Shown here: in pieces, positions 1 through 12,900 of the stretch
Layout: every line of letters begins with the position of its first letter
How positions within the stretch are numbered: the first letter of the stretch is position 1
From: Chamaea fasciata
Taxonomy: Eukaryota > Chordata > Aves > Passeriformes > Sylviidae
Direction of reading: 5' to 3'
DNA: 64,000 nt
Assembly (NCBI GenBank): GCA_029207755.1
Contig: JARCOQ010000006.1
Coordinates: forward strand, 26,246,022-26,310,021
Notes under the pieces: generated by a model
What the model was told of the DNA's origin: nothing
What the model saw: the letters and a program-made list of their open reading frames with translations, nothing else
Database searches by the model: none
Position numbers and translations under genes: made by a program

Positions 1-3000
1 TCATTCAGCTGTAAGACACTGCTCACAACTATCAGCCATGTGCAGCAAAAAAGAGATAAAACAAGAAGGGTCTGCTGTTGAGAGGCACCAAATCACTGGC
101 AGCTGCAAGCTGTCAGCACAGGTGCCAACTACATGATGTTGGAACAGATGAGTGACTGAAATGTAATGTCTGAAGACAAAAGACAGGTTGTGGTAGCACT
201 TTAGGACCCATGGTGTAAGATGAATTTCAGTTCAATTTTACTAGGTTTTTAAAATTTTTATTGAACTTGATATGAACGACAGTCCTATTGCTTTGTTTTC
301 TTTACTCCAGCTGCTATAGGAACAAGACTTTTCATATATAATCTAGTACTCTGGGGTAACTAAATTGTTAAAATAGAATTGAGAGGAGTAATTTTGGGAC
401 CTAATTTCCAAAAGGTGTTCTGCTTCATTAGTATGGCTTTTCCGTCACTCCACTCTTCTGCATCCCTCTACTTTGTCCCCAGATTAGAAATTCCATAAAA
501 TCCCAACAGCCTTTTCTTGGAAATATAAAAGCTGAGTTCTGAGCTCATCCTCTAAGGTAACTGATTCATCAGCACTGTAGTGGTATGGGAACACAGCACA
601 AGACAATTTTTTTCTAAGTAGAGAACATAGTAATAGTATTTATAAATGGACAATGCGTCTCAGCAACAGCACGGGAAACAATTGGAAAACTTCAGATGTT
701 GTTAGACCTAATATACCTAGAACCTGACACCATATAATATAGTCATTTTAGGGAAGCACAGAGTAGTATTAGAGATCTGTGCTAGCATTTTGTTTTCTAG
801 CTGCTAGCTGAAAAGCTTTTATGGTCTTAGGCATTTTTCCATTCTTTCACAAGGGACTGGAAATCTATGCATAAGCATAAGAGAAAAGGGATTATGCTTT
901 ATTTAATCCACTAAAATACTTTACACCATATGATTGTTCCTGTGGGGATCCCAATCCTGCAAAACTTGAGCGAATGTGCCTTATTTGACAAAGAAGAGCT
1001 CCTCTGCCTAGACTGGCACTATTCACACTGCTGTGACAGACAGCTTTTGGTCTGAAGTCGTTCAGCATGCTGGAGATTGAACCAAAATATAGAATTGTGA
1101 CTGAAACTTTGTTAATCAAAAGAAAATGCTCTCTAGTTTAGCTAGTGTTAATATGAAGTGTGTATTCCACAATGTTTCAGAGCTGATGTCAGACTCCTGA
1201 TGCTGGACTGGAGGCATACTAGTGCTGTGATCTTTTCATGGGCTAGCATGAATTAAAAATGCTTTTTCATACTTTATGAAACAGTTTATTCCAGTAATTT
1301 TACTCTCAACAACTTACTGCAATGATCTGTATGTTTTACAATCTAAAGCTGTCTTGCAGTGTAGAAAACCAGAGAGTGTTATCCTCTAGTTTAGCATTTA
1401 AATATTAATTCAAACTATTAACATTTTAAAAACCAATTTTCACGTAAGTCTATTGAAATAAGGAAAATGTTTCCTTAAATAGAACTGATTTATAAAATAT
1501 TTTTATGAAAAATTAACTTTTCATATAAACATGAGCCCTGACGATCCAAATGATACCTTAAGAATATCTGTTTTGCTGAATCTTTTAAAACTAAAGAATG
1601 CTGTAAGAATGTTCAGTAGTAAACTGCAAAATACAGATCTTTGGACCAGCACTGATAAATGCTGATCTAGAAAGTGATTTCATTCACAGTGGAGAAACCT
1701 TATCCATTTTAAAAGGCCAGTAATTTTTTTTTTATACAGAAATTCTGAATGTTTATAAATAAATCAATTAAAGAGGCATTTGCAGGTTTAGCTTTTCAGT
1801 AGAAAAGCTCCTGGGTCTCAGTGGGAGTTGAAGTCTGCTGTAAGATATCTATCTTCGGTCTTAGAGGCAGAACATTTCATTCTAACACCAATAAAAGAAT
1901 AAGAGCTGCATCCTAATTATGCTTGTCTTGAGCCTGCATACCAGCCTTCATTCATGTGAATGAGCTCTGTAGACACTACTATCATTCACTCAAGTCCTCT
2001 AAGGTTACATTCTATGTCTGTTTTCTTGCATCAATATAATGTCATGATAAATCACAAATAATTTTAGCTGAAAAGCCTGATTCTGTTTCTCTTTCAGTGT
2101 AAAGTGCTACATTGCCTTAGTTTACAAAATGGCCATTGATAAATCCAACTGAACTTCAGATGATGTTATAGTAAAAGCTACTTCATTTTCACCAATATTT
2201 CATAAAAGATATTTCACGTTCACAGTAGAGTACAATGAAAAACATTATCTTTTCTACAGAAGACTAAAATGTGAGATGCAGCTGCACTTCAAAAGCCACT
2301 TCTTGAAATGGAGTGTTGGCCATAAAGTGTCAGGCAGGCTTCTTAAAGAGAAGGTAAAAAAGCAACACTGTCCAATAAATACATAATGAATGAATAAAAT
2401 GTAACAGGTAGAAACATATTTTGTGAGATGAGAATATTTCCTAATAAATACTAGAACCAACTGTCAGTCCCTATAAAGACAAGAAGAGTGTTTTTGCTGT
2501 TGATGTCATTGGAATAGGACTTTGGATACAGAAGTTTAAGAACTGGATAACAGAGTGAAAATGTCAAACTGAACAAGGTATTTACCCAGCATTACCACTG
2601 ACTCAAGCCACTATCAACCCCTTCTCAAACCCTATTGATACTTTCTTCTACATTTATTCTTTGCCAGATTCAGGTATTCAGGTGAATTCAGAAATTTTAT
2701 TAGCCAGTCCATGACAAGTGCCAGCCAAATGCACTCAGGAAAATCACAAACTAAGCCTTTTGCACTAATTTTGAATTCAAACACTCCAGATCTTTATCTG
2801 TTCCTGTAGTGACAAAACTCTGTCAAATATGACCAAAATGTTAAGTAAGCATGATATATACATGATGGCATGTGCACTAGTGGTTGCTATGCATTATGTT
2901 TCTCAGAAATAGACTCTGCTTGAGAAATGAAAATGGGACCTACAGATATTTAGAAAATTTCAAGATCAAGCTGTGTCTTATGTACAAACAATGCTTATTT

Positions 3001-3879
3001 AAATGGACTGAATAATTTCAGTCCTAATGAATATGTTACATGTGAGTAGTGTTGCAATCTTTGCAAACTCAAAGTAAACAATCTATGGTATCATTTTAAC
3101 AAAAAGATCAATCTTTATAAAAGCAATTTATCTCTGTATCACATGTGTGATCTTACTCTCTTTTTTCCAGTGCTCTGTAAGTTCTGAAATCTCACCTCAT
3201 CTGCACCATCTCACAACAAAGTGACTGAACATACAGAATTACTTAGTTCCAGTGTAATTTAAATCCCCTTTGAGAATTTTAGGTCTGTGGTTACACACTG
3301 AAAGTTTTGAACAACCAAAATTGAAATGATTTTGGAAGAATATCTTTTCTGCAGCAGAGTGTCATGTAAAAAAATCCCCTAAACAACCACAACTCAAACC
3401 ATTGTGAAATTGATTTTTTCCATTAGACTTAAAAGGGGTAAGTATATGTCAGGATGTACTTAAAGGAATGCTTTGTAAATCAACACACTCGAAAACCATC
3501 TAGAAAGTTTTAAATAATTTTGCCCTAAATGTAATGAACACTTTCATATAAAATACTACTCTAGCTGGATAGGGTTTAACAGTTGACATCCACATCTTAA
3601 TGTCTGTAAATGTTAGTCCATATAAATTCCGCTAAAATCTGACTTCAGTTAGCTCTTCAATCAGACTTAAAAACTACAAACCACCCCCCACCCCCCAAAC
3701 CAAAGTTCTGAATGTGAAAAATGGACGGTTAGAGTCAACATCACATAGACCATTGAATAGTAGACAGTGTATTGTTGTTCAGCCATCCGAGATGTGGTCT
3801 GTGTAAAAGTCAGTTCAGGGGAGCCATCACCCTCTTTTGCGTCCAGCATCCTTGTGCGCAATTATCACAGTTTGCCAAG
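1..3879 (-). other. USP46: USP46 3' UTR and downstream flank, end not determined
   Basis: This stretch follows the USP46 stop codon on the minus strand and holds no credible coding region. Minus-strand AATAAA signals (seen as TTTATT on the plus strand) occur at 2,696-2,701, 2,653-2,658, 1,285-1,290, 898-903 and 257-262, so several polyadenylation sites are possible. I cannot tell which is used, or whether the UTR runs off the left edge. The sequence is AT-rich and apparently unique, with a short C-rich tract near 3,683-3,700. No mobile element was recognised. Confidence 0.6.
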
Positions 3880-3981
3880 TCACTCTCTTGACTGATAGAA
3901 TAAAATATAGCCAGACTCTGAATTTTTTGATATATCAGAGGTCAGACCGTAGAATTCTTCAATAGCTTGAGCATCTATTTT
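3880..3981 (-). CDS. USP46: USP46 coding exon 9 (residues 334-366, stop)
   Basis: The exon starts after a TGCAG acceptor and encodes [13 protein letters not shown] through the C-terminal QSRE, then TGA at 3,882-3,880. The segment forms the last strands of the USP fold (YILFYQ). It begins in phase 0 after exon 8. The same exon presumably continues as the 3' UTR. Confidence 0.98.
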   Translation of the reverse strand, partial: KIDAQAIEEFYGLTSDISKNSESGYILFYQSRE

Positions 3982-6900
3982 CTGCAAAATAAATATTTTT
4001 TCAATATGCTGTTAGATAAAACAAGTACCAAACACATTAAATGACTGTATGAACAGAAAAGACATTCAGCTATTTGTTTAGAGGTAGCAATTAACAAATT
4101 GTGTTTGCAATTGAAGCAGTGGAAGGGTAAAGATTAGGGGCTGAGCCTTGCTGATCTCAAAGTCATAGGCATGTTTCTGACACTGAATCTAACTGAATTA
4201 GGCTTTTTCTAGTAACAGAGAGACTCCTTGGAATGCAGTAATGAACACTGTTAAAACACAGAAATGTGACAGTGTGATCCTGTCTTTCTCAAGTTTTCAG
4301 AAATCTTCTTCAAGACTTGCCCCATCCAGCATCCCAGTGCTTACTTTCCTTGCCTCTTGGGAAATCAGACTCGAAACCTCAGTTTTGCCAATGTGCCACA
4401 ATGACATAAAGGGTTTGCATAAGAATGAATTTCAGAATGCTTAGACAGAATCTGCAACAGCTGTGGGACGGATTCTACACTAACCTACATTCAGGCAATC
4501 CCAGATCAACAAAACAATTCAGACTTTCTCGTAACTTCCCTTTTCAAAACTGAAAATTCTACAGCAATGCCAGCTTTACCTTGTTCAATTTTAGCAGGTG
4601 ATAAGGTTTTAATGAATTGAATTGATTTTATTAGATCTAGAAAACATTCAAAATTAAACTCTTAAAGTCTGGTATTAAAAACATTTGATGTTGCTATGAA
4701 ATAAAAAACCCTCTGATATTGACTGAGCATAAACTACAGGATTAATAATTTTGTTTACAGACTTTCTTCCTAACAGAGTTGAAATAAACAAACTGAGGCT
4801 TTGCAGACTGGTAATCTCTACCCAGTTCTGAATCAGAATTTTAACCCCAAGTAAGGAAGCAAAAATTAATACAAAAGTTGTGCTCATGACTTTCAGCATA
4901 CTGACCTCTACAATGTCATCATCAAACAAGAGCCAAAATCCATGACTTTTCACAATAGTAATGTAATGCCCCCGATTCGGTCCACTAGAAAGAAAAACAA
5001 AACCCCAAAATATTAGAATATACTACTGAGTTAATTTTGTTAAGTCACATGTCTTCAGGAATCCAGAATTATAATGAAATGTAATGAAAAACATCGTAAA
5101 TCCGCCTGCAGTGCTACACTAGACATTTAGTCCTTTCATCTTTTTATTTTAACTTGTTGCAAAGCCAATCAACTGAAAGCTAAGGGTGTTGTTTTCATCT
5201 GTGCCAGGACCATTTAGTAAATTATCCTACAGAACACTTAACAAGTTGCTCATGGTAGGCATCAAATACTTTTAAAACTTTAAGAACTAAGTATAGGGGG
5301 GAAAATTGACCAAGGTGATCTGTTGTGGGGCCTACCTTATGACAGCCTTTGGCCCTCACAGTCCTGGCTCCCAACTTTTTCAAGGGGTCTTATGAGGAAG
5401 GAGGTAGTTTCATCAATTTAAACCAAACTTGTGACTTTTGGAGACCAGCGACAATATTTTTTAAACAAGTACTGATTTACTATGAGGGAGGTTGGCTAAA
5501 TAGTTCAGCCCAAGACACATGCAAGCCTGTGCAGCAGCAGGCTTTAAGCCCTGCCCCCCATTCTTCCCTATCTTGTCAGGGATAGCCCTGCCCTTGGCAA
5601 ACATCAGGCAATAGCTTGAGATACACGTGAAAGCACGTTACCTTCCACAGTGAACAACAACAGCTACCAGGTCGTACATCCGATCTAAGTTGACAGCATC
5701 GCCAGAGGTGTTGAAGAGACGTAACTCCAGAGGAAACACTACCCGGTAAGACAGCTTCGTGTACCTGTGCAATTGCTCCATGTACTTGAATCTCTTGAGG
5801 TGTAAGGCAAGAATCATTGGCAGTTTTTTTACTCTCATCCTGTGAAACCATTAACAACACATATGATAAACACCTGACCAGTTCAAAGCCATTCTCTCTT
5901 CCCATAATAAGTAAATGTCTGCATTATAAAAACATTTTCTAAGTAACCATAGCCAACTAGAAGTAGCTTCTAGACTAAGACACATGCCTTTAAATTTGTC
6001 TACAGGTTCTCTGGTCCACACAGAGAATGCATTTGGGATGTAAGGTTTCTAAGTATTTAAAGAAAATAAATATCAAGGAGTAAGTTTGCCAGAGCCTAGG
6101 AGAGACATGGTGAAACAACCTACTCCTAGCTTACCTCTTCTGTGCCTCTTGTTTGCTGCAGCAAGTTTCACAGTAATATTTCTGTTCACTGCATAGCGTC
6201 TCTGTGTTACTGAAATCTCTGTAAATAAATACAATCATCAGGTTTTTAAGGATTTGAATACATTTGCCCCACCTGGGCTGATGAACTGGAACCCAAAAGA
6301 CACACGGGATGAAATCTTCAGCCATTCCAGTTTCCTAAAGCATCTGAAGCAGCTGTACTGGGGTCCGCAAATGGAATTAGGGTATCTGGCTGGTATGAAA
6401 AGTTATATCAGGAGCTAAGGCCCTCTATATGATAGAAATGAAAGGTCAGGTGTCTCAAAATGGGACCTATATCTGGTCTCTCTGCCCTATATCAGCCCCC
6501 TCATAAAGGGGCTGCCCTGACTTGGGTATTATCACTCAATCCATTCTGTTTCTTTTTAAATTATTTGCAGAATGAAGCAACTTTAGGTGCACTTCTGCCA
6601 TTCCCAACTATCTCACATTTTATGGTGTTCTTCCATAAGAGAGGTTTGAATCCTCTTACAAAGAAGAAATAAATTGAACTTAGTTTCCTGCATCCTCTAA
6701 CCTTTTGAACAGTTACCCAGAAGTTTTTTAGATAATACTTTTTCCTTTCCTAAAAAAGGAAAGAGGCAGCTGGTATAGAAAATTTTGTAAATCCTGATCA
6801 AGAAAATACACATGGGAGATATTTCTGGAGCTGGAGCTTTTGAAGTGACAAAGACAGTGGAAGTCTGGTTTGATAGCATCTCTCAGTCCACAGAAAAGGT

Positions 6901-9900
6901 CTGCTGGAAGTCACTGTGCTGATACACTTTGGAGCAGAATTTTAGCTACCTAACACCACTTAACTGTAAAAAAAAAAACAAAACCCACAATAATTGTTTT
7001 TGTCACCTCTTGTGTTACATTGCAGCTGAGCAGATGTTTTGAGAACTGTGACTGTAGATATAAGCACCTATCTTCCATTTTAAACACATGAGTTTAAAAT
7101 GTGAATTTGGGCCATAAATAGATATATCAGAATTCCAGAACTGTCTTATTGAGTGCCCCTATCTTCTGAACTCCAGGCAAATTCAGACCCATTCAGACCC
7201 AAATAAATTCCCTTCTGCCACTGCAATTCACATTCATGAAGGCTGAATCCACACTGCCTGCAACTTCAGCCTGCTCTCACAGAAGGCAGCACCAGAATTG
7301 TCTTACAAGGCAAAGGGAGGATTCTGGATGATTATTTCTTCCTGACATCATCACTGCAGGGGTAGGTGGGAGAGATGAAGACCATATAGTTTGCTAGAGC
7401 ATAGATATTAGAATCTAATTGCATAACTTCATTAAAGTTTAAGGTTGACAGAGCATGACGAAGAAGTACTTCATATGACTGCATAATATTTTTAATAACC
7501 GAGAATACTTTTACTGATTTATTTTCTTTATAAGGTCTTAACACTGAGGAAAAAGTGCTGAAATTTAGGAAAAAAATAAAACTTCTGAAAGATAAGTTAC
7601 AGCTAAACTTTGATCATAAGTATTATTTTTTATCTAGGAGAAAATAAAGCATTATCACTGAGAAGGATTTGCTTCAGCGGTAAACACTGATCTCAATACC
7701 TGATTTCACATTTGAATTTAAACACAAAATTAACTGAATTCAGCCAATTCCTCTGAAAAACACTGTAACCTTTCAGGGCATCATAAGTGAAGAGCTGGAA
7801 CTTTAGAAAATATTAAAGATGAGTTATATGTGCAGGGAACATAAGACTCAGTAGAATGTGCCTGTGAAAGTTTTAGGTTGGTTGTTAGAGAAAAAGTCTG
7901 ATGTCTATTTTCAAAGCCTACAGTCTCAACTTTAAAAAAAAACAAACTTGGGGAATTTTTTTGTTTTCTTCCCATCTCAAAGTGAAGCAAGGAAATAATG
8001 TTTTTCTAACATGAAAAAAACGTGCAGATGGTAGAAATTTGGTAAGTATTGGTTTGTTCTATGCCAAGTCTCCCATGAAAGTTAATTAAACTCAAAGAGT
8101 TTCTGAATTCCTTTTATGTACTAGTTATTCTGATGCTATTAATAGCTATTATTAGCCTTATTTATTAGTAGTAGTAATATTTATTTATTTATTTATTTAT
8201 TTATTAGTAGCATTATGGTATTTATTATTAGTAGTACTAGAAAATGTTTCACTGAAAAAATGCTTAGGCATTGAAATAATTGCAACTTCAGCAACTTTTT
8301 CAGCAATTGAGAATTTTCAGCATGGCACTTCTAACAGATATTGAACAGTTAAAAACAGCAGATCACTGACTGTAGTTCACAAAGTCTGCATGTGGAAGAG
8401 TCACAGCCTTGCAGAACTCTTCCCTAGACCTGCAAAACTAGTTTCAAGATATGTCTAACTCTCTCCTATTCCATTAATAGTCCAATCTGCATTCTGCTTA
8501 TATCTTATTTTAGCAAGAAAAAGAAATTTTTAAATACACCTGTTCAAGATGTACTAATTTATCATTGTCCTTGTGCTTCTACGGCCTTTCTGCTACAGTG
8601 TGAAAGATGTCTGTATGCCTAAAAAATATTAATTTTTTGTTTTAAGAGATGAGAAAATTATTAGTGTAATATAAATTATTATGCAAGTCAGGACTGAACT
8701 GACTGGTAAAATTTGCAACTCCAAGTGGAAATAAAAACAGTGGATATATACTATCTTTGCTATTGGACTTCTATTGCTTCAGGCCCAGCTGTCTATCCCG
8801 TGGGTTTAGACTATGCCAGAGGCTTGTATTCTTTCTGTTCTTTGGACATCTTGTGCACACAAGGACCATCTGTAGTGGTAAAGAGATTCATTATACTTTA
8901 ATGTTGTTTTGCACAACTTTTCTGTATTTTACCTTTTAAATGCAGCAGCCCTTAAAGTTATTAAGACACAGCAAAGCAGTTGTTAACAGAAAGGAAACAG
9001 CAAAGATTCCAAAAAGAGTAATAATTTGGATGTTCCTATTGAGAGAAACCATTTTCAAAATGTAAAAAGCATTTACATTTTGCGTAATAATACATAATGC
9101 CAGACAGCAATGAGAGGAAATTTATATTCTAACTGAATATATGTTTTCCAAACATAGGTAGACATGTTGCTAACATACAGAATAGATGAGACACAAGTGG
9201 AATAGATGAGAGGTGATAACTCTCCTCCTGTTCAATCTGTAAATAGTGGCCTGTACTTCCCACCCCAAGAACAGAAAAATTGGGATTTTGCTTTCCTTTA
9301 TTTCCAAAAGGAGCAATGGGAAAACTACAAAATGCATTTCATGCTGTTGGGGTAAAGGCACTACACTGGAATGCATAAAAAGACTTAGGGCATCCATTCC
9401 TCTTCTCAGGATCGTGTAGATCTATGTTAGAATATTATGCTCTGTTCTAGACACCAGCACTTCAAGAAAGAGAGAGTTCAAGAGAGATGTCTAATTGGAG
9501 AGAAGGCTGAAGAGTAACGAACATGTGTATAGATCCAGAGAAGATAGCCTGAGAAGGAGAAGTTGAATGACCTTAGGCTGTTTAAATTTAATAAAAAGTG
9601 ATTACATTCTTCTTGTATGTAAAAGGCTACTGTTAAAGGGAATGGGGGCAACCCCTGGTTTATGTCTAGAGTACACAGGGCAAGTAGAAAAAGGCTTGAA
9701 CTGGAACACTAAAGATTCATATTACACAGCAAGAAAAACTTAGTAGTAGTAAAGAACAGGAAGGACTGGGATGAACAATTAAGATAATACTGCTAAAAAG
9801 ATCTTCTAGAACAGGTTGGATAAGCATCCTCTCTGACACAAAGGTAGGGGCTGACGTCTTTGGAGTAATTTTCAACTCCACCATTCACTGTTGGTTGCAG

Positions 9901-12900
9901 TTGTGCAAATGCAGTTCTTCCACCTCTTAAGCTACAGCCATTGTCTATTCAGTAGAAGAAATGCTATTGGTATTTTTACTGAAATACTTACTCTACCTTT
10001 ACATAAAATGGCCATTCTCAACAAAACATTTCCAAGAATATAAAAGATCAAGAATGTGAATAAAAAACTGGAGAAAGAGAAAGGATAGATGGTAACTTCT
10101 ACACAGCAACAGTTTCTAACATGGTCACAGACTCAGCTGCAAGGAATGTCAGAGCTCATTCTCCAGTACCACAGAACCAAATAACTCAGATTAGAAAGGA
10201 CCTCAAAGGGCGCTGCAGCATCCTTGCAGCTCAGTGGGATTTCAAATTGACTTTGAACACCGTAGGGAAAGGTAAGTAATACTGGCAAGTTCAGGGTAGT
10301 GGCTACAGCGAAGAACTCAAAAGTGTGCAAACAAAAGCCTGTAGTACCATTTCAACTATTGGTTACCATGAAGAGGCAAAGAGACTATAGGAGAAAAAGA
10401 GAATGCATTGCTTTCCAAAGCCTTTCTTCAGTTTGCTCACTTATTACAGGGAGGCTAATTAATGCAGTGTGGACTACTTGAGGGCTAAGGACTGCTACAG
10501 AATCCTACAGGAGACTGAACACAAGCTGAGAAGGAAAAAAAAACTTTGAATTAAAACAGAAGTTACTTAGTACAATTGTTGTATTCACAGAGAAGTCACT
10601 GCTTTCTCATTCAGGAAATAGTACCTCACATTCTTACTCTTTCTGTAACTCTCACCTTGGGATGACACACCAGGAATCCCTCCTAGGAATTCCAGAATAA
10701 CTAATAAATGCAATTTCAAGCTTGATAGCAATTTTGGAGTTTGAAGGAGTTTGACCAATTGATAATCATTACCTTAGAACAGCAACATATTGGTCTTAAA
10801 TATAGGTAGTGGTTTATTGTGTTAATATCAAAACTCTGGACATTTTAAAGCTCTCAGAATAACCACCCATGTAAGACAGACGATTTTTTTTATATCTACA
10901 GTTTTTAAGGTAAGAATATACTAGGAGCAGAGGAGAAATTTAGAATAAAAGACATCACGTAATCTTTTGGGTGAGACACAGAATAAGAAATTTCTGATAA
11001 TAAAATAGACTTTTGAAGTATTTTGTCCTCTGTGGATTCTAGCACTCATTCTGCAAAACACACACCTAACTTTTAATATGCATATAAATCCTAATCAACA
11101 AAGCACTTGTGTAGAAGCTTAAAGATAAACACATTTAAATCTCTTTGAAGCCAATTATTATTCTGTAGCAATTCTTCCAGACAACGATGCAATCGATTAT
11201 TTTCCCTGAAAGTTGATTTATTTTTCTCTTTCAAATACATACATTGAAAGCAAAAGTGAGTAAAGCAAAGTACAATAATGTATATTTTGTAATTAGAGGA
11301 AATATCCAGTTTAAAATCTTTTTCTCCCTCTTAGGGTAAGTTCAAATCCAAATGCTATTCTACTTTTCTTTTCTGTACCTACTGGACCTGAAAAATCTAG
11401 CAGTTAGAACTATCTGCCAAAAAGATACATTCATTTACCTTAGACAGTGTGTAATCGATGTGTTCTGCTCCACATCAACAGAAAGGTCAAGAAAATCTTC
11501 ATCTTTGCTACTAACCTGTTGCAAAAAACATAGATGTAAAACAGAGATGCCATACATCTAAATGCTGTTTATATCTTTAGCAAATGCTAAAGATATTTAT
11601 TGCTGTAGAAACTGCTCTTACATAGAAATTATTAATTTCAATGCTTTAATTTTTTTTTAGTTTGGTGAGACTAATGTTCAATGTGACATTTATTATTAAT
11701 TCTACAAATTTCATATAATTTCACTTCTGCTTATTCCAGTTATCCAATCCCACCAACCATGGGCCAGTAATGACCGCTTACTGTTCAGTAAAGGTGAACC
11801 ATCCTCCCCTATATTATCTGGGATTGGTGCATTACATATGTTTCCTTGTTATGTAACACACTCTACTTTCTTTTTTAATCAGAATTTTGTTTACTCTTTG
11901 TATAACTTATTACAATATACATTCACATTTTATTCGTACATAATTATTTCCATTATTAAGGATGCAATGAAGATAATTTCCAAACATGTTTCTGTCACAA
12001 AAGTCATACTTAACCATGTTATCCTTTCTCTCTAGTGAGTATTGAAAAGGGTGGGTTTATACTTCTGGTTGACACAGCTACATTTCCCCATTGGATATTG
12101 TTCCTGGTCAGTATTTTGATTAAAAAATTTAAAAGATTAAAGGTAAAAAATGGCTCAATGATAATATTTTGCAAAATCATTTTGGTATTGCTAATCTTTT
12201 TTTTTAGACAGAACAAGAGGAGAAAAATTATAATGAAGAGTTTTTATTTAAAAAATTTAAGTCCAAATATTTTCAGAATGACATATCCTGATTTTTACAT
12301 TGAAAATTATTTTTCGCTAAGAGTGTTTAATCTCAGAGGTGAACTAATATTAACAAAAAAACCCATCCAAATGGCTAATTGTTGTAATAGGTCAGCTGAG
12401 TCAAAAGACTGCTGAATTATTTGCTGCATATGAATTCAGTTATATTCATTACAATGTTTTATAAAATATTGCATGAACACCCCATATTTTGCCTTCTATG
12501 ACTGCATTTCCTTAGAATAACTAAATCAAATCCGAGAATAGTGAAGTCCAAATCGAGAACTTCTGTGAGGGGATGAATTCATTGTTCTGGTAGAAGTCCC
12601 TCATGCTCAGATTTTTGCAATTCTGTGGATGTGATATTTATGTACCACCTTGAGCTCATGTTTGAGTTATGTCACAGATCCTACAAGCTTGGTGAATGCA
12701 GCCCATATCAGACCTGAATGCAGAGAAATACCTTTGGCTGGATTAATTTTGGTATTATCAAAGATGTACAGGGGCATAATGCACACCCAACTGAAATAAA
12801 CAACAGTTCTTCAAACAAAAATCCTCCCTAAGACATGACTTGACCCGGAGCAGACAGGAAACCACAAAACTGGCAGCAATTGACTGCAGTATAAATATAC

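Larger units (their letters stand above)
6219..11438 (-). other. USP46: USP46 intron 5
   Basis: This 5.2-kb intron separates exons 5 and 6. It contains a TTTA/TTAG-type microsatellite near 8.2 kb, an old CR1-like fragment at about 9.4-9.86 kb and a CR1 3'-end remnant near 10.2 kb, each listed separately. The rest is AT-rich sequence with no recognisable gene. Confidence 0.9.

Noticed and set aside
12035..12415. 126-codon plus-strand frame in USP46 intron 4
   Set aside because: AT-rich, rich in Lys/Ile/Phe, no motif, antisense to the gene; best explained as chance.
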